Assembly (NCBI RefSeq): GCF_022662375.1
Contig: NZ_JAKNQL010000029.1
Coordinates: forward strand, 1-64,000
Reading direction: 5' to 3'
Source of the DNA: Pseudomonas sp. CROZ-RG-20F-R04-15
GTDB taxonomy: Bacteria > Pseudomonadota > Gammaproteobacteria > Pseudomonadales > Pseudomonadaceae
DNA: 64,000 nt
Below are positions 35,654 through 44,063 of the stretch, piece after piece (the stretch's first letter is position 1; every line of letters starts with the position of its first letter). A program made the position numbers and the translations under genes. Below the pieces are notes generated by a model that saw only the letters and a list, made by a program, of their open reading frames with translations, did no database searches and was not told the DNA's origin.

Positions 35654-37976
35654 ACGCAGGCTGCCCTGGCTATTTCTGATCCTCCTGCTGGCCGTCGTCG
35701 CGCTGGCCGGCTGGCAGTGGCGCGACGGTGCGCCGCTGTCGGCGAACCTGATGGAGCTGGTGCCGGGCACCCACCCGGACGCCCTTGAACTACGCGCCGA
35801 ACAGCGCATGCAGGAGCCGCTCAATCGCGAAATGCTGGTGCTGGTCGGCCACGCCGATCGCCAGCAAGCCGTGGCCATGGCGCAGACGTTGGGCGCGCAA
35901 TGGCAGGCCAGTGGCCTGTTCGAAAAAGTGCAATGGAACTTGCAGGCAGATCTGCCAGCGCTGCGCACGCAACTGCTGCAAGGGCGATTGGCGATGCTCT
36001 CGGCGGATGATCGACAACTGCTGATCGAACACCCCGACGCATTCATTCAACAACGCGTGCAGGCCCTGTTCGACCCGTTCAGCGGTTTCAGTCTGGTGCC
36101 GAGCCAGGATGACTGGCTGGGCCTGACCGGGCGCATTCAGAACAGCCAGCCGCAGCACGGTTCGGTGCAACTGGACATCGGCAGCGGCGCGCTGATTGCC
36201 GATGCCGACGGCATGAGCTGGGTGCTGCTGCGGGCGCGCACCACCGGCAATGCCTTCGACATGAACTTGCCGCTGCAAGTCGCGGCACTGCTGGGAGCCA
36301 GCCGCGAGCAGGCGGCGAAATCCGACGTGCAACTGCTGGCTGCCAGCGGTTTGCTGTACGCGGCCAACGGTCAGCAGCAAGCGACTCGCGAAATGACCTG
36401 GGTTGGCGGCGGTGCCACGGTCGGCATCCTGTTGCTGCTGTTACTGGCGTTTCGCCGCTGGCGCGTGTTGCTGGCGTTCGTGCCGGTGCTGGTTGGCATG
36501 TTGTTCGGTGCGGTGGCGTGCGTGGCGTTGTTCGGCCACATGCATGTGATGACGCTGGTGCTCGGCTCCAGCCTGATCGGCGTGGCGGTGGATTATCCGC
36601 TGCATTATCTGTCGAAGAGCTGGAGCCTGAAACCTTGGCGCAGTTGGCCGGCGTTGCGTTTGACGCTGTCCGGGCTGACCCTGAGCCTGATCACCAGCGC
36701 CATCGGTTATCTGGCACTGGCGTGGACGCCGTTCCCGGCGCTGACGCAAATCGCCGTGTTCTCTGCCGCTGGATTGCTCGGTGCGTATTTGTCGGCCGTC
36801 TGCCTGCTGCCGGCGCTACTGAACAACGTCGAACTGCGGCCTGCGCAATGGCCGTTGCATCTGGCCCAGCGCCTGGTCAATCTGCGCGAAAAACTCCTCG
36901 AACGCGTGCGCACACCGGTGTTGCTGGCGCTGCTGATTGCCTTCTGCGTGGGCGGTCTGGTGCAACTGCAAAGCAAGAATGACATCCGCCAATGGGTCGG
37001 CGCACCGCAACAGCTGACCGACGAAGCGCAGACCATCGCGCGCATCACCGGCTATCAGCCGACCAGCCAGTTTTTCCTCGTGCGCGCCGACAATCAGCAG
37101 CAATTGCTTGAGCGTCAAGCCGCGCTGAGCGAGCGCCTGGAGCAACTGGTCAATCTCGACAAGCTGCAAGGCTATCTGGCCCTCGATCAACTGGTCAGCC
37201 CACCGAACCAGCAAGAGCAAGTGCGCGAGGCGCTGAACAAACTGCCGCAGTACTGGCAGCCACTGCTCGACCTCGGCGTGCCGCTCGCCGCGTTGCAAAC
37301 CGAGCTGCAACAGTTGCAGACCGTGCCCGCCGAAGACATCGACGCGGCATTGGCCGGCCCGCTCGGCGAGCCGTATCGCACGCTCTGGCTCGGCGCCACC
37401 GAAGACGGCGTGGCGGCAATGACCAGTCTGCAAGGCTTGAACAACCCGGCGCTGTTGCGCGTGCAAGCACTGGACTTGCCGGGGGTAATGCTGGTCGATC
37501 GCCTCGGTGAATTGAACGAGGTTTTCGCCGCGACGCAGATCAGCGCCGCTGAACTGAAACTCGCTTCCTGCGCGTTGATCGTGCTGGTGCTGATGTTGCC
37601 ATTTGGTCTCGGCGGTGCGCTGCGCATCGTCGCCCTGCCGTTGCTCGCCGCGCTGTGCAGCCTCGCCAGTCTCGGCTGGCTCGGTCAACCGCTGACGCTG
37701 TTCAGTCTGTTCGGCCTGCTGCTGGTCACGGCGATCAGCGTCGATTACGCGATTCTTATGCGTGAACAGGTTGGCGGTGCGGCGGTGAGCCTGCTCGGCA
37801 CCTTGCTCGCGGCTGTGACGACGTGGTTGTCGTTTGGGTTGCTGGCGGTTTCAAGTACACCGGCGGTGAGCAACTTCGGCCTGTCGGTGAGCCTCGGTCT
37901 GGCGTTCAGCTTCATCCTCGCACCGTGGGCCGGGCGCCACGAGCATGCCGCCACAGTCGCGGACCCGGCAGCGTGA
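35637..37976 (+). CDS. MMPL/RND-type exporter of the APE cluster
   Basis: The 779-residue inner-membrane protein has the two-fold repeat typical of MMPL/RND transporters: helix 1 at about residues 7-25, a periplasmic loop, five helices (about 255-395), a second linker helix and loop, and five helices toward the C-terminus. The proton-relay type motif GVAVDYPLHYL near residue 319 has its counterpart AISVDYAILM near 701. It should move the lipid-linked polyene out of the inner membrane and hand it to the LolA-like carrier. The stop overlaps the start of the next membrane gene. Confidence 0.9.
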   Translation: MTLPSERRLPWLFLILLLAVVALAGWQWRDGAPLSANLMELVPGTHPDALELRAEQRMQEPLNREMLVLVGHADRQQAVAMAQTLGAQWQASGLFEKVQWNLQADLPALRTQLLQGRLAMLSADDRQLLIEHPDAFIQQRVQALFDPFSGFSLVPSQDDWLGLTGRIQNSQPQHGSVQLDIGSGALIADADGMSWVLLRARTTGNAFDMNLPLQVAALLGASREQAAKSDVQLLAASGLLYAANGQQQATREMTWVGGGATVGILLLLLLAFRRWRVLLAFVPVLVGMLFGAVACVALFGHMHVMTLVLGSSLIGVAVDYPLHYLSKSWSLKPWRSWPALRLTLSGLTLSLITSAIGYLALAWTPFPALTQIAVFSAAGLLGAYLSAVCLLPALLNNVELRPAQWPLHLAQRLVNLREKLLERVRTPVLLALLIAFCVGGLVQLQSKNDIRQWVGAPQQLTDEAQTIARITGYQPTSQFFLVRADNQQQLLERQAALSERLEQLVNLDKLQGYLALDQLVSPPNQQEQVREALNKLPQYWQPLLDLGVPLAALQTELQQLQTVPAEDIDAALAGPLGEPYRTLWLGATEDGVAAMTSLQGLNNPALLRVQALDLPGVMLVDRLGELNEVFAATQISAAELKLASCALIVLVLMLPFGLGGALRIVALPLLAALCSLASLGWLGQPLTLFSLFGLLLVTAISVDYAILMREQVGGAAVSLLGTLLAAVTTWLSFGLLAVSSTPAVSNFGLSVSLGLAFSFILAPWAGRHEHAATVADPAA

Positions 37977-39136
37977 TGGTCGTCGCCTTCTGGCTCATGG
38001 CGCTGGCGCTGTTTGCCGTGGCCACCCGCGTCGGCCGCCACTTTGGCCTGATCCCGATTGTCAGCCAGTTGTTGCTGGCGAGCTTCGGCTTGCCGCTGCT
38101 GATGTATTTCTGGATCGAGCCGGGCTGGCAGCTCAGCGGCGCGCAATTGATTGCGCCAGACTGGCTGAAAAACCTCTACAGCCTGAGTTTTGCCCTGCTG
38201 CTCGGGCACATTCTCAGTGACGTGATCGATCTGAAACTCGATCGCCAGAGTGTAAAAATCGCCGTGCCGAGTTTTGTCGTACCGTTCGCCTGTGGCCTTG
38301 CCGCCGCGTATTGGCTACTGCCGGCGCAACCGTGGCTCAACTCGCTGGCCATCGGTCTGGTGTTCGCGATTACCGCGATCCCGGTGCTGTACCTGTATCT
38401 GCGTCACATCGATTATCCGCCGGCCGCCACGCGCCGCCTGGTGCAGACCGCGATCCTCATTGACCTGACCTGCTGGACGTTATTCGGCCTCGCCCAGGGC
38501 AGTCTGCATCTGAGCAGTCTGCTGCTGCCGCTGGTTCTCGCCTGTGTGCCGTTGCTATTAAATCTGTTGCGTGTGCGCCGCCCGCTAACCTACAGCCTCG
38601 GTTTCTTTGCGCTGCTGGTAATGGCCGAGCATTACAAACTCAACGCGCTGATCTTCGGCATCGGTTATCTGCTGTGCATGGCCGCGCTGAAAGTGCCGCT
38701 GGTGCTGCCGCTGCCAGCGCGCTGGATGAGCCGTTTGCAGACGTGGCTGGCGATTCCGCTGATCCTCACGTTCGGCATTGTGCAGATCGACGTGCACAGC
38801 GCCCTCGCCAGCCTCGGCGCGCTGCAATGGGCGGCGCTGCTGCTGTTGCCGATTGCCAGTAAACTGCTCGGCAACTGGCTCGGCCTCGGCTGGGCCGGCG
38901 CCTCGTTCGAAGGCGCCAGCCGCTGGCGCGAAAGTGTGCTGCTGAACATTCGTGGCCTGAGCGAAATCGTCTTTCTCAATCTGCTCTTGCAACAACAACT
39001 CATCACCCCGGCGCTGTACTTCGCGCTGATGCTGATGGGCCTGATCGCGACGCTGCTACCGGCCCTGATCGGCCTGCATCGCGCACCTTTGAATCTGCAA
39101 CATCCTTTGCCCCGGAGCTCGCGTGCCAATCGTTGA
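37976..39136 (+). CDS. CPA2/KefB-like cation:proton antiporter membrane protein in the APE operon
   Basis: The 386-residue protein has about 12 hydrophobic helices arranged like the Na+/H+ exchanger domain. It has LSFALLLGHILSDVIDLKLD, the unwound-helix region IGLVFAITAIPVLYLYL, then ILIDLTCWTLFGLA with an Asp where CPA2 transporters have their ion-binding acid, and near the end RWRESVLLNIRGLSEIVFL. There is no C-terminal RCK domain. It begins at an ATG overlapping the exporter stop (a GTG three bases upstream is also possible) and ends inside the next gene, so it is an integral member of the operon. Its role in the pathway is unknown; energising export or local pH balance are guesses. Confidence 0.75.
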   Translation: MVVAFWLMALALFAVATRVGRHFGLIPIVSQLLLASFGLPLLMYFWIEPGWQLSGAQLIAPDWLKNLYSLSFALLLGHILSDVIDLKLDRQSVKIAVPSFVVPFACGLAAAYWLLPAQPWLNSLAIGLVFAITAIPVLYLYLRHIDYPPAATRRLVQTAILIDLTCWTLFGLAQGSLHLSSLLLPLVLACVPLLLNLLRVRRPLTYSLGFFALLVMAEHYKLNALIFGIGYLLCMAALKVPLVLPLPARWMSRLQTWLAIPLILTFGIVQIDVHSALASLGALQWAALLLLPIASKLLGNWLGLGWAGASFEGASRWRESVLLNIRGLSEIVFLNLLLQQQLITPALYFALMLMGLIATLLPALIGLHRAPLNLQHPLPRSSRANR

Positions 39137-40370
39137 AATGGAATCCCGTCAGGTCGTGATCATCGGCGCCGGCCCGTCCGGCGCCATCGCCGCCGCGCTA
39201 CTCAAGCGCAAGGGCCACGATGTGCTGGTAATCGAGCGCCAACACTTTCCACGCTTTTCGATCGGCGAAAGCCTGCTCAGCCATTGCCTGGATTTCGTCG
39301 AAGAGGCCGGCATGCTCGACGCCGTCAACGCCGCCGGGTTCCAGCGCAAGACCGGCGCCGCATTCGCCTGGGGTGAGCGTTACAGTGCCTTCGATTTCGC
39401 TGACACCTTTACCGGCGGCAAACCGACCACGTTCCAGGTGCAACGCGCCGATTTCGACAAACTGCTGGCCGATCAAGCGGCGCTGCAAGGCGCGGAAATC
39501 CGCTACGGCGATGCCATCGTCAGCGTCGATTTCGCCCGGACAAAACCGCAGTTGGATGTGCGCCGCGAGGATGGCAGCGAGTATCGCGTCGAAGCCGATT
39601 TCGTCCTTGATGCCAGCGGCTACGGCCGCGTGCTGTCACGCTTGCTGGACCTGGAAGCGCCATCGAATTTCCCGGTGCGTCAGGCAGTGTTCACCCACGT
39701 CGAAGATCACATCGACAACCCGGCGTTCGACCGCGAAAAGATCCTCGTCACCACCCATCCGGAACATCGCGATATCTGGTTCTGGACCATCCCGTTCAGC
39801 AACGGTCGCTGTTCGGTGGGGGTGGTCGCGGCCGAGGAGCACTTCAAGGGTCGCGACAGCGATCTGGAAGCCTGCCTGCGCAGCTTCATCGCCGAAACCC
39901 CAAGCCTTGCCGGCGTGTTGAACAACGCTGTATGGGACACGCCGGCGCGCACCCTCGGCGGTTACGCCGCTAATGTGAAAACCCTGCACGGCCCAGGCTT
40001 CGCGCTGCTCGGCAACGCGGCGGAATTTCTTGACCCAGTGTTCTCCTCCGGCGTGACCATCGCCATGCGTTCGGCGAGCATGGCCGCCGCCGTGCTGCAC
40101 CGTCAGTTGCAGGGCGAAACCGTCGACTGGCAAAGCGAATTCGCTGAACCGCTCAAGCGCGGCGTCGACACCTTTCGCTGCTACGTCGAGGGCTGGTACG
40201 CCGGCACCTTTCAGGACGTGATTTTCTATGAAGACAGCCAGGCGGAAATTCGCCGGATGATCTGCTCGATCCTTGCCGGTTACGCCTGGGACGAACGCAA
40301 CCCGTTCGTCAGCGAAGCGCGCCGTCGCTTGAAGATGATTTCCGAACTCTGTGCAAAGGACGCCACATGA
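39123..40370 (+). CDS. FAD-dependent oxidoreductase, halogenase-like flavoprotein
   Basis: The 415-residue flavoprotein has the dinucleotide-binding motif VVIIGAGPSGAIAAALLKRK at residues 11-30, RFSIGESLLSH, and the second FAD motif LLGNAAEFLDPVFSSGV. It resembles the geranylgeranyl-reductase/tryptophan-halogenase family but lacks the WxWxIP halogenase motif as far as I can see, so hydroxylation or desaturation of the aryl ring or chain is more likely. The start is GTG at 39123 with GGAG just upstream; an ATG at 39138 is possible. It overlaps both neighbours. Confidence 0.85.
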   Translation: MPIVEMESRQVVIIGAGPSGAIAAALLKRKGHDVLVIERQHFPRFSIGESLLSHCLDFVEEAGMLDAVNAAGFQRKTGAAFAWGERYSAFDFADTFTGGKPTTFQVQRADFDKLLADQAALQGAEIRYGDAIVSVDFARTKPQLDVRREDGSEYRVEADFVLDASGYGRVLSRLLDLEAPSNFPVRQAVFTHVEDHIDNPAFDREKILVTTHPEHRDIWFWTIPFSNGRCSVGVVAAEEHFKGRDSDLEACLRSFIAETPSLAGVLNNAVWDTPARTLGGYAANVKTLHGPGFALLGNAAEFLDPVFSSGVTIAMRSASMAAAVLHRQLQGETVDWQSEFAEPLKRGVDTFRCYVEGWYAGTFQDVIFYEDSQAEIRRMICSILAGYAWDERNPFVSEARRRLKMISELCAKDAT

Positions 40371-41092
40371 ACTACTTGAGCGACAGCTACGTCGAGGAAA
40401 CCCGTTTCGGTTTCTGGTTCCTGCGCAGCCACACCTGGCAGCACCATGTATTGCGCGTGGCGATCAATGACCTGCACGGACTGTTCACTGACGCTCTGCC
40501 GGAAAACCCGGTGCTGCTGGACGCCGGTTGCGGTCAGGGCAAGTCGTTCGGCCATCTGCGCCAGACCTTTGCGCCACAGCGGTTGATCGGCGTTGACGCC
40601 GACCCGCACAGCCTTGAATTGAGCGGGGCAGAAGCGGCGCGTCTGGGCCTCGACGTGGAGCTGATCGGCAGTGATTGCGCGACGCTCAATGTGGCGGACG
40701 CCAGCGTTGATCTGCTGTTCTGTCACCAGACTTTTCATCATCTGGTCGAGCAGGAAAAGGCGCTGGCCGAGTTTTATCGGGTGCTGAAACCGGGCGGCTA
40801 TCTGCTGTTCGCCGAGTCCACCGAGGCTTACATTGATACCTGGGTGATTCGCTGGCTGTTCCGCCATCCGATGCATGTGCAGAAGAGTGCGGCACAGTAC
40901 CTGCAGATGATTCGCGGACAGGGGTTTGAGTTTGGCGAGCAGAATGTTTCCTACCCGTATCTGTGGTGGAGCCGGTCGAAGGATTTTGGGTTGCTGGAGC
41001 GGTTTGGGGTGCGCAAGCCGAAACCGTTTGGTGAGCGCGAGGAGACGTTGGTGAACGTTGTCGCGCGTAAACCGCTTGAAGGTGATCGTTGA
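40367..41092 (+). CDS. SAM-dependent methyltransferase (class I)
   Basis: The 241-residue protein has the Rossmann SAM motif VLLDAGCGQGKSFG near residues 45-58 and an acidic end of the second strand (LIGVDADPHSLEL). It also has LFCHQTFHHLVEQEKALAEFYRVLKPGG as post-motif blocks. A likely job is methylation of the aryl head group, which is variably methylated in aryl polyenes. ATGA overlap with the flavoprotein gene. Confidence 0.9.
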   Translation: MNYLSDSYVEETRFGFWFLRSHTWQHHVLRVAINDLHGLFTDALPENPVLLDAGCGQGKSFGHLRQTFAPQRLIGVDADPHSLELSGAEAARLGLDVELIGSDCATLNVADASVDLLFCHQTFHHLVEQEKALAEFYRVLKPGGYLLFAESTEAYIDTWVIRWLFRHPMHVQKSAAQYLQMIRGQGFEFGEQNVSYPYLWWSRSKDFGLLERFGVRKPKPFGEREETLVNVVARKPLEGDR

Positions 41093-41688
41093 TGCGACAC
41101 ATGACCTGTGGGAGCGAGCCTGCTCGCGAAAGCGGTGGGCCAGCCAGCCTCTTTGTTGAATGTGCTGGCGTCTTCGCGAGCAGGCTCGCTCCCACAGTGT
41201 CTGCGGTGTGGCGACTTTTTGTGGTCGGCGTGATGCTTCTGTTGAGTGCCTGCGCCAGTCAGGCGCCGTTGCCGGCGGGAAATCCATCGCTGTCCCTGCC
41301 GCTGCAACTCCACATCGAACGCCAGCAAGCCGAACAACGCCAGGACTGGCTGCTGGTGATCCAGCACGAAGGCCCGGGCATCCGTTGGTCGATGATGGAT
41401 CCGCTGGGTATTCCCCAAGCCCGTCAGCAACTGATCGACGGCCACTGGCAAGCCGATGGTCTGCTGCCACCGAACCCGGAAGCCCGGGAATTGTTCGCCG
41501 CACTGTTGTTCGCCCTGACCCCGTCCGGTGAGCTGCTGCGCAATTACCCCGCCGCGCAACAACAAGGTCAGCAACGCTCGCTGCCTGCGCGCTGGGATAT
41601 TCACTATTCACAACCGTTGAGCTTTCAATTGAACCTGCCCCAAGGCCCGCACTATCGGGTTTCACCGCTGGGTGAACCGACGCCATGA
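41092..41688 (+). CDS. DUF3261-type lipoprotein with REP doublet in its 5' coding end
   Basis: The mature part is a small outer-membrane-type lipoprotein: the signal VWRLFVVGVMLLLSAC ends in a lipobox cysteine, followed by a DUF3261-like domain (DWLLVIQHEGPGIRWSMMDPLG). A complete REP doublet (41107-41196) lies between the original start region, which overlaps the methyltransferase stop, and the signal peptide. The frame stays open through the REP, so ATG 41092 would give a 198-residue product with an odd 38-residue leader. GTG codons at 41197 or 41206, or ATG at 41233, would give a normal or short signal peptide. Which start is used is unclear. The stop overlaps the next ketosynthase gene. 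Confidence 0.75.
   Translation: MRHMTCGSEPARESGGPASLFVECAGVFASRLAPTVSAVWRLFVVGVMLLLSACASQAPLPAGNPSLSLPLQLHIERQQAEQRQDWLLVIQHEGPGIRWSMMDPLGIPQARQQLIDGHWQADGLLPPNPEARELFAALLFALTPSGELLRNYPAAQQQGQQRSLPARWDIHYSQPLSFQLNLPQGPHYRVSPLGEPTP
41107..41196. repeat. REP doublet (BIME), copy 4, inside a coding region
   Basis: This full inverted pair has a TTTGTTGAATGTGCTGGCGTCT spacer related to copies 2 and 3 (part shown: TGTTGAATGTGCTGG). It lies within the open frame of the DUF3261 lipoprotein gene and would be translated as GSEPARES...ASRLAPT if the upstream ATG is used. Confidence 0.95.
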
Positions 41689-42881
41689 CCGCCTACCTGA
41701 ATGCCCTCGGCGTGATCTGTGCGCTGGGTCGCGACAAGCAACAAATCGCGCGCAATTTATTCGCTGGCGACTGCTCGGGCATGCGCCATGAGTCCGGCTG
41801 GGTGCCCGAGCGTGTGTTACCCGTCGCTGCCGTGCAGGGCGAACTGGCGCCGATCCCGCCAGAACTCGCCGATCAGCGCAGCCGCAATAATCAGCTGTTG
41901 CTGGAAGCGGCACTGCAGATTCGCGATGACATCGATCAAGCGATCCAGACTTACGGCCGCGAGCGCATTGGTGTGGTGCTCGGCACCAGCACTTCGGGTA
42001 TCGACGAGGCCAGTCGTGGTCTGGCGCACTACATCCGCGAGCAACAGTTTCCGGCTGAATACGATTACCGTCAGCAGGAACTCGGCGCGCCGGCGAATTT
42101 CCTCGCCGACTGGCTACAACTGAGCGGCCCGGCCTACGTGATTTCCACCGCTTGCACTTCCAGCGCCCGTGCCTTGATGAGTGCTCAGCGTCTACTCGAT
42201 CTGGGTCTGTGCGACGCGGTGCTGTGTGGCGGCGTCGACAGCCTGTGCAAGTTAACCCTCAACGGTTTTTCGTCACTGGAAGCCATGTCCGATGAGCGCT
42301 GCAATCCGTTCTCGGCCAACCGCAGTGGTATCAATATCGGCGAAGCGGCGGTGCTGTTCGTGATGAGCAAACAACAAGGCAACGGGCCGGCGATTGCACT
42401 GCTTGGCGCCGGCGCCAGTTCCGACGCGCATCACATTTCCGCCCCTGAACCGACCGGGCGCGGCGCTCTGCAAGCGATGCAAAAAGCCTTGAGCCGCGCA
42501 CATCTGCAAGCAGCGCAGATCAACTACCTGAACCTGCACGGCACCGCCACCCAGCACAACGACGCCATGGAAAGTCTGGCGGTCGCCGAACTGTTTCCCG
42601 AGGGCGTCGCCTGCTCATCGACCAAACCGATGACCGGCCATACCCTCGGCGCAGCCGGCGCACTGGAAGCAGCGTTCTGCTGGTTGAGCCTGAGCGCCGA
42701 CAATCCCGACCACGCCTTGCCGCCACATGTCTGGGACGGTCAGGCCGATCCCGCGCTGCCGCCACTCAAATGGGTGACCGCAAGCGAGCGCCTGACGTCC
42801 ATTGCACCCCGCTACCTGATGAGCAACTCGTTTGCCTTCGGCGGCAACAACGTCAGCCTGATTATCGGAGACGCCCCATGA
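41685..42881 (+). CDS. Beta-ketoacyl-ACP synthase, ApeO-type elongating ketosynthase
   Basis: The 398-residue thiolase-fold enzyme has the full Cys-His-His triad: Cys157 (VISTACTSS), His285 (NLHGTATQHN) and His319 (MTGHTLGAAGA). It is expected to pair with the chain-length-factor-like protein encoded at 27125 and to perform the repeated decarboxylative condensations. The start overlaps the lipoprotein stop, and the stop overlaps the next gene (ATGA). Confidence 0.93.
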   Translation: MTAYLNALGVICALGRDKQQIARNLFAGDCSGMRHESGWVPERVLPVAAVQGELAPIPPELADQRSRNNQLLLEAALQIRDDIDQAIQTYGRERIGVVLGTSTSGIDEASRGLAHYIREQQFPAEYDYRQQELGAPANFLADWLQLSGPAYVISTACTSSARALMSAQRLLDLGLCDAVLCGGVDSLCKLTLNGFSSLEAMSDERCNPFSANRSGINIGEAAVLFVMSKQQGNGPAIALLGAGASSDAHHISAPEPTGRGALQAMQKALSRAHLQAAQINYLNLHGTATQHNDAMESLAVAELFPEGVACSSTKPMTGHTLGAAGALEAAFCWLSLSADNPDHALPPHVWDGQADPALPPLKWVTASERLTSIAPRYLMSNSFAFGGNNVSLIIGDAP

Positions 42882-43342
42882 CTGACTGGCCGCTCGCCGA
42901 ACTGCTGCCCCATGCCGGCGACATGATTCTGATCGACAGCATCCTCAGCTTTGACGAGGAGCAGATTTTCACCCGCCTTACTGTCAAGCCAGATGGCCTG
43001 TTCAGCCTGCCCGACGGCAGCCTGCCGGCATGGGTCGGCGTCGAACTGATGGCGCAGAGCGTCGCCGCGTTTGCCGGTTGCCACGCGCGACTCAAAGGCA
43101 ATCCGGTGGAGTTGGGGTTCCTGCTCGGCACGCGCAAGTTCGAATGCAACGTCGAAGCCTTTCCCGCCGGTAATGATCTGACCATTCATGGTCTGCGCTC
43201 GCTGGAAGACGACAACGGCATGGGCGTCTTCGAATGTCATGTCCACGGCGCCGGCATCCATGCCAGCGCGCGGCTGAACGTGTTCCGCCCACCCCAGCCA
43301 TCCCAATATCTGCAACAGACACAGGAGTCGAACGATGACTGA
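42878..43342 (+). CDS. Hotdog 3-hydroxyacyl-ACP dehydratase (ApeP-type)
   Basis: The 154-residue FabA/FabZ-like protein has the catalytic histidine region LLPHAGDMILID near residues 9-20 and the helix PAWVGVELMAQSVAAFAG near 49-66. It should dehydrate the 3-hydroxy intermediate to leave a trans double bond each cycle. Together with the hotdog domain fused to the ligase, the cluster has two dehydratase parts. The next gene overlaps it by 8 bp. Confidence 0.9.
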   Translation: MTDWPLAELLPHAGDMILIDSILSFDEEQIFTRLTVKPDGLFSLPDGSLPAWVGVELMAQSVAAFAGCHARLKGNPVELGFLLGTRKFECNVEAFPAGNDLTIHGLRSLEDDNGMGVFECHVHGAGIHASARLNVFRPPQPSQYLQQTQESNDD

Positions 43343-44063
43343 ATCCGTACTGGTCACCGGCTCCAGCCGTGGCATCGGCCGCGCCATTGCTTTGCGTCTG
43401 GCGCAGGCCGGGCACGATATCGTCCTGCATTGCCGCAGCGGCATGGCCGAAGCACAAGCCGTTCAGGCTGAAGTCGAAGCGCTGGGCCGCAAGGCGCGGA
43501 TCCTGCAATTCGACGTCGCCGACCGCGAAACCTGCAAAACCATTCTGGAAACCGACGTCGAAATCCATGGCGCCTATTACGGCGTAGTGTTGAACGCCGG
43601 GCTGACCCGTGACGGTGCCTTTCCGGCGCTGAGCGACGACGATTGGGACGTGGTGCTGCGCACCAACCTCGACGGCTTCTACAACGTTCTGCACCCGGTG
43701 ATGATGCCGATGATCCGCCGCCGTGCCGCTGGTCGCATTGTCTGCATCACCTCGGTGTCGGGGCTGATCGGCAACCGTGGCCAAGTCAACTACAGCGCCT
43801 CCAAGGCCGGGGTGATTGGCGCGGCAAAGGCGTTGGCGATCGAGCTGGGCAAGCGCAAAATCACGGTTAACTGCGTCGCGCCGGGGCTGATCGACACGGC
43901 GATGCTCGACGAAAACGTGCCGGTGGAAGAATTGATGAAAATGATCCCCGCGCAACGCATGGGCACCCCGGAAGAGGTCGCCAGTGCGGTGAATTTCCTG
44001 ATGTCGGCGGAAGCCTCGTACATCACCCGCCAGGTCCTGGCGGTCAACGGAGGCCTGTGCTGA
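43335..44063 (+). CDS. 3-ketoacyl-ACP reductase, SDR family (ApeQ-type)
   Basis: The 242-residue FabG-like short-chain dehydrogenase has the NADPH motif VTGSSRGIGRA near residues 6-16, VLNAGLTRDGAF, and the catalytic Ser/Tyr/Lys in TSVSGLIGNRGQVNYSASKAG. It reduces the beta-keto group each elongation cycle. GGAGG near its end serves the following ketosynthase gene, whose ATG overlaps its stop (TGATG). Confidence 0.94.
   Translation: MTESVLVTGSSRGIGRAIALRLAQAGHDIVLHCRSGMAEAQAVQAEVEALGRKARILQFDVADRETCKTILETDVEIHGAYYGVVLNAGLTRDGAFPALSDDDWDVVLRTNLDGFYNVLHPVMMPMIRRRAAGRIVCITSVSGLIGNRGQVNYSASKAGVIGAAKALAIELGKRKITVNCVAPGLIDTAMLDENVPVEELMKMIPAQRMGTPEEVASAVNFLMSAEASYITRQVLAVNGGLC

Noticed and set aside
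39123..40370. Tryptophan halogenase
   Set aside because: The fold family fits, but the WxWxIP motif of flavin-dependent halogenases was not found, so only a general flavoprotein call is made.
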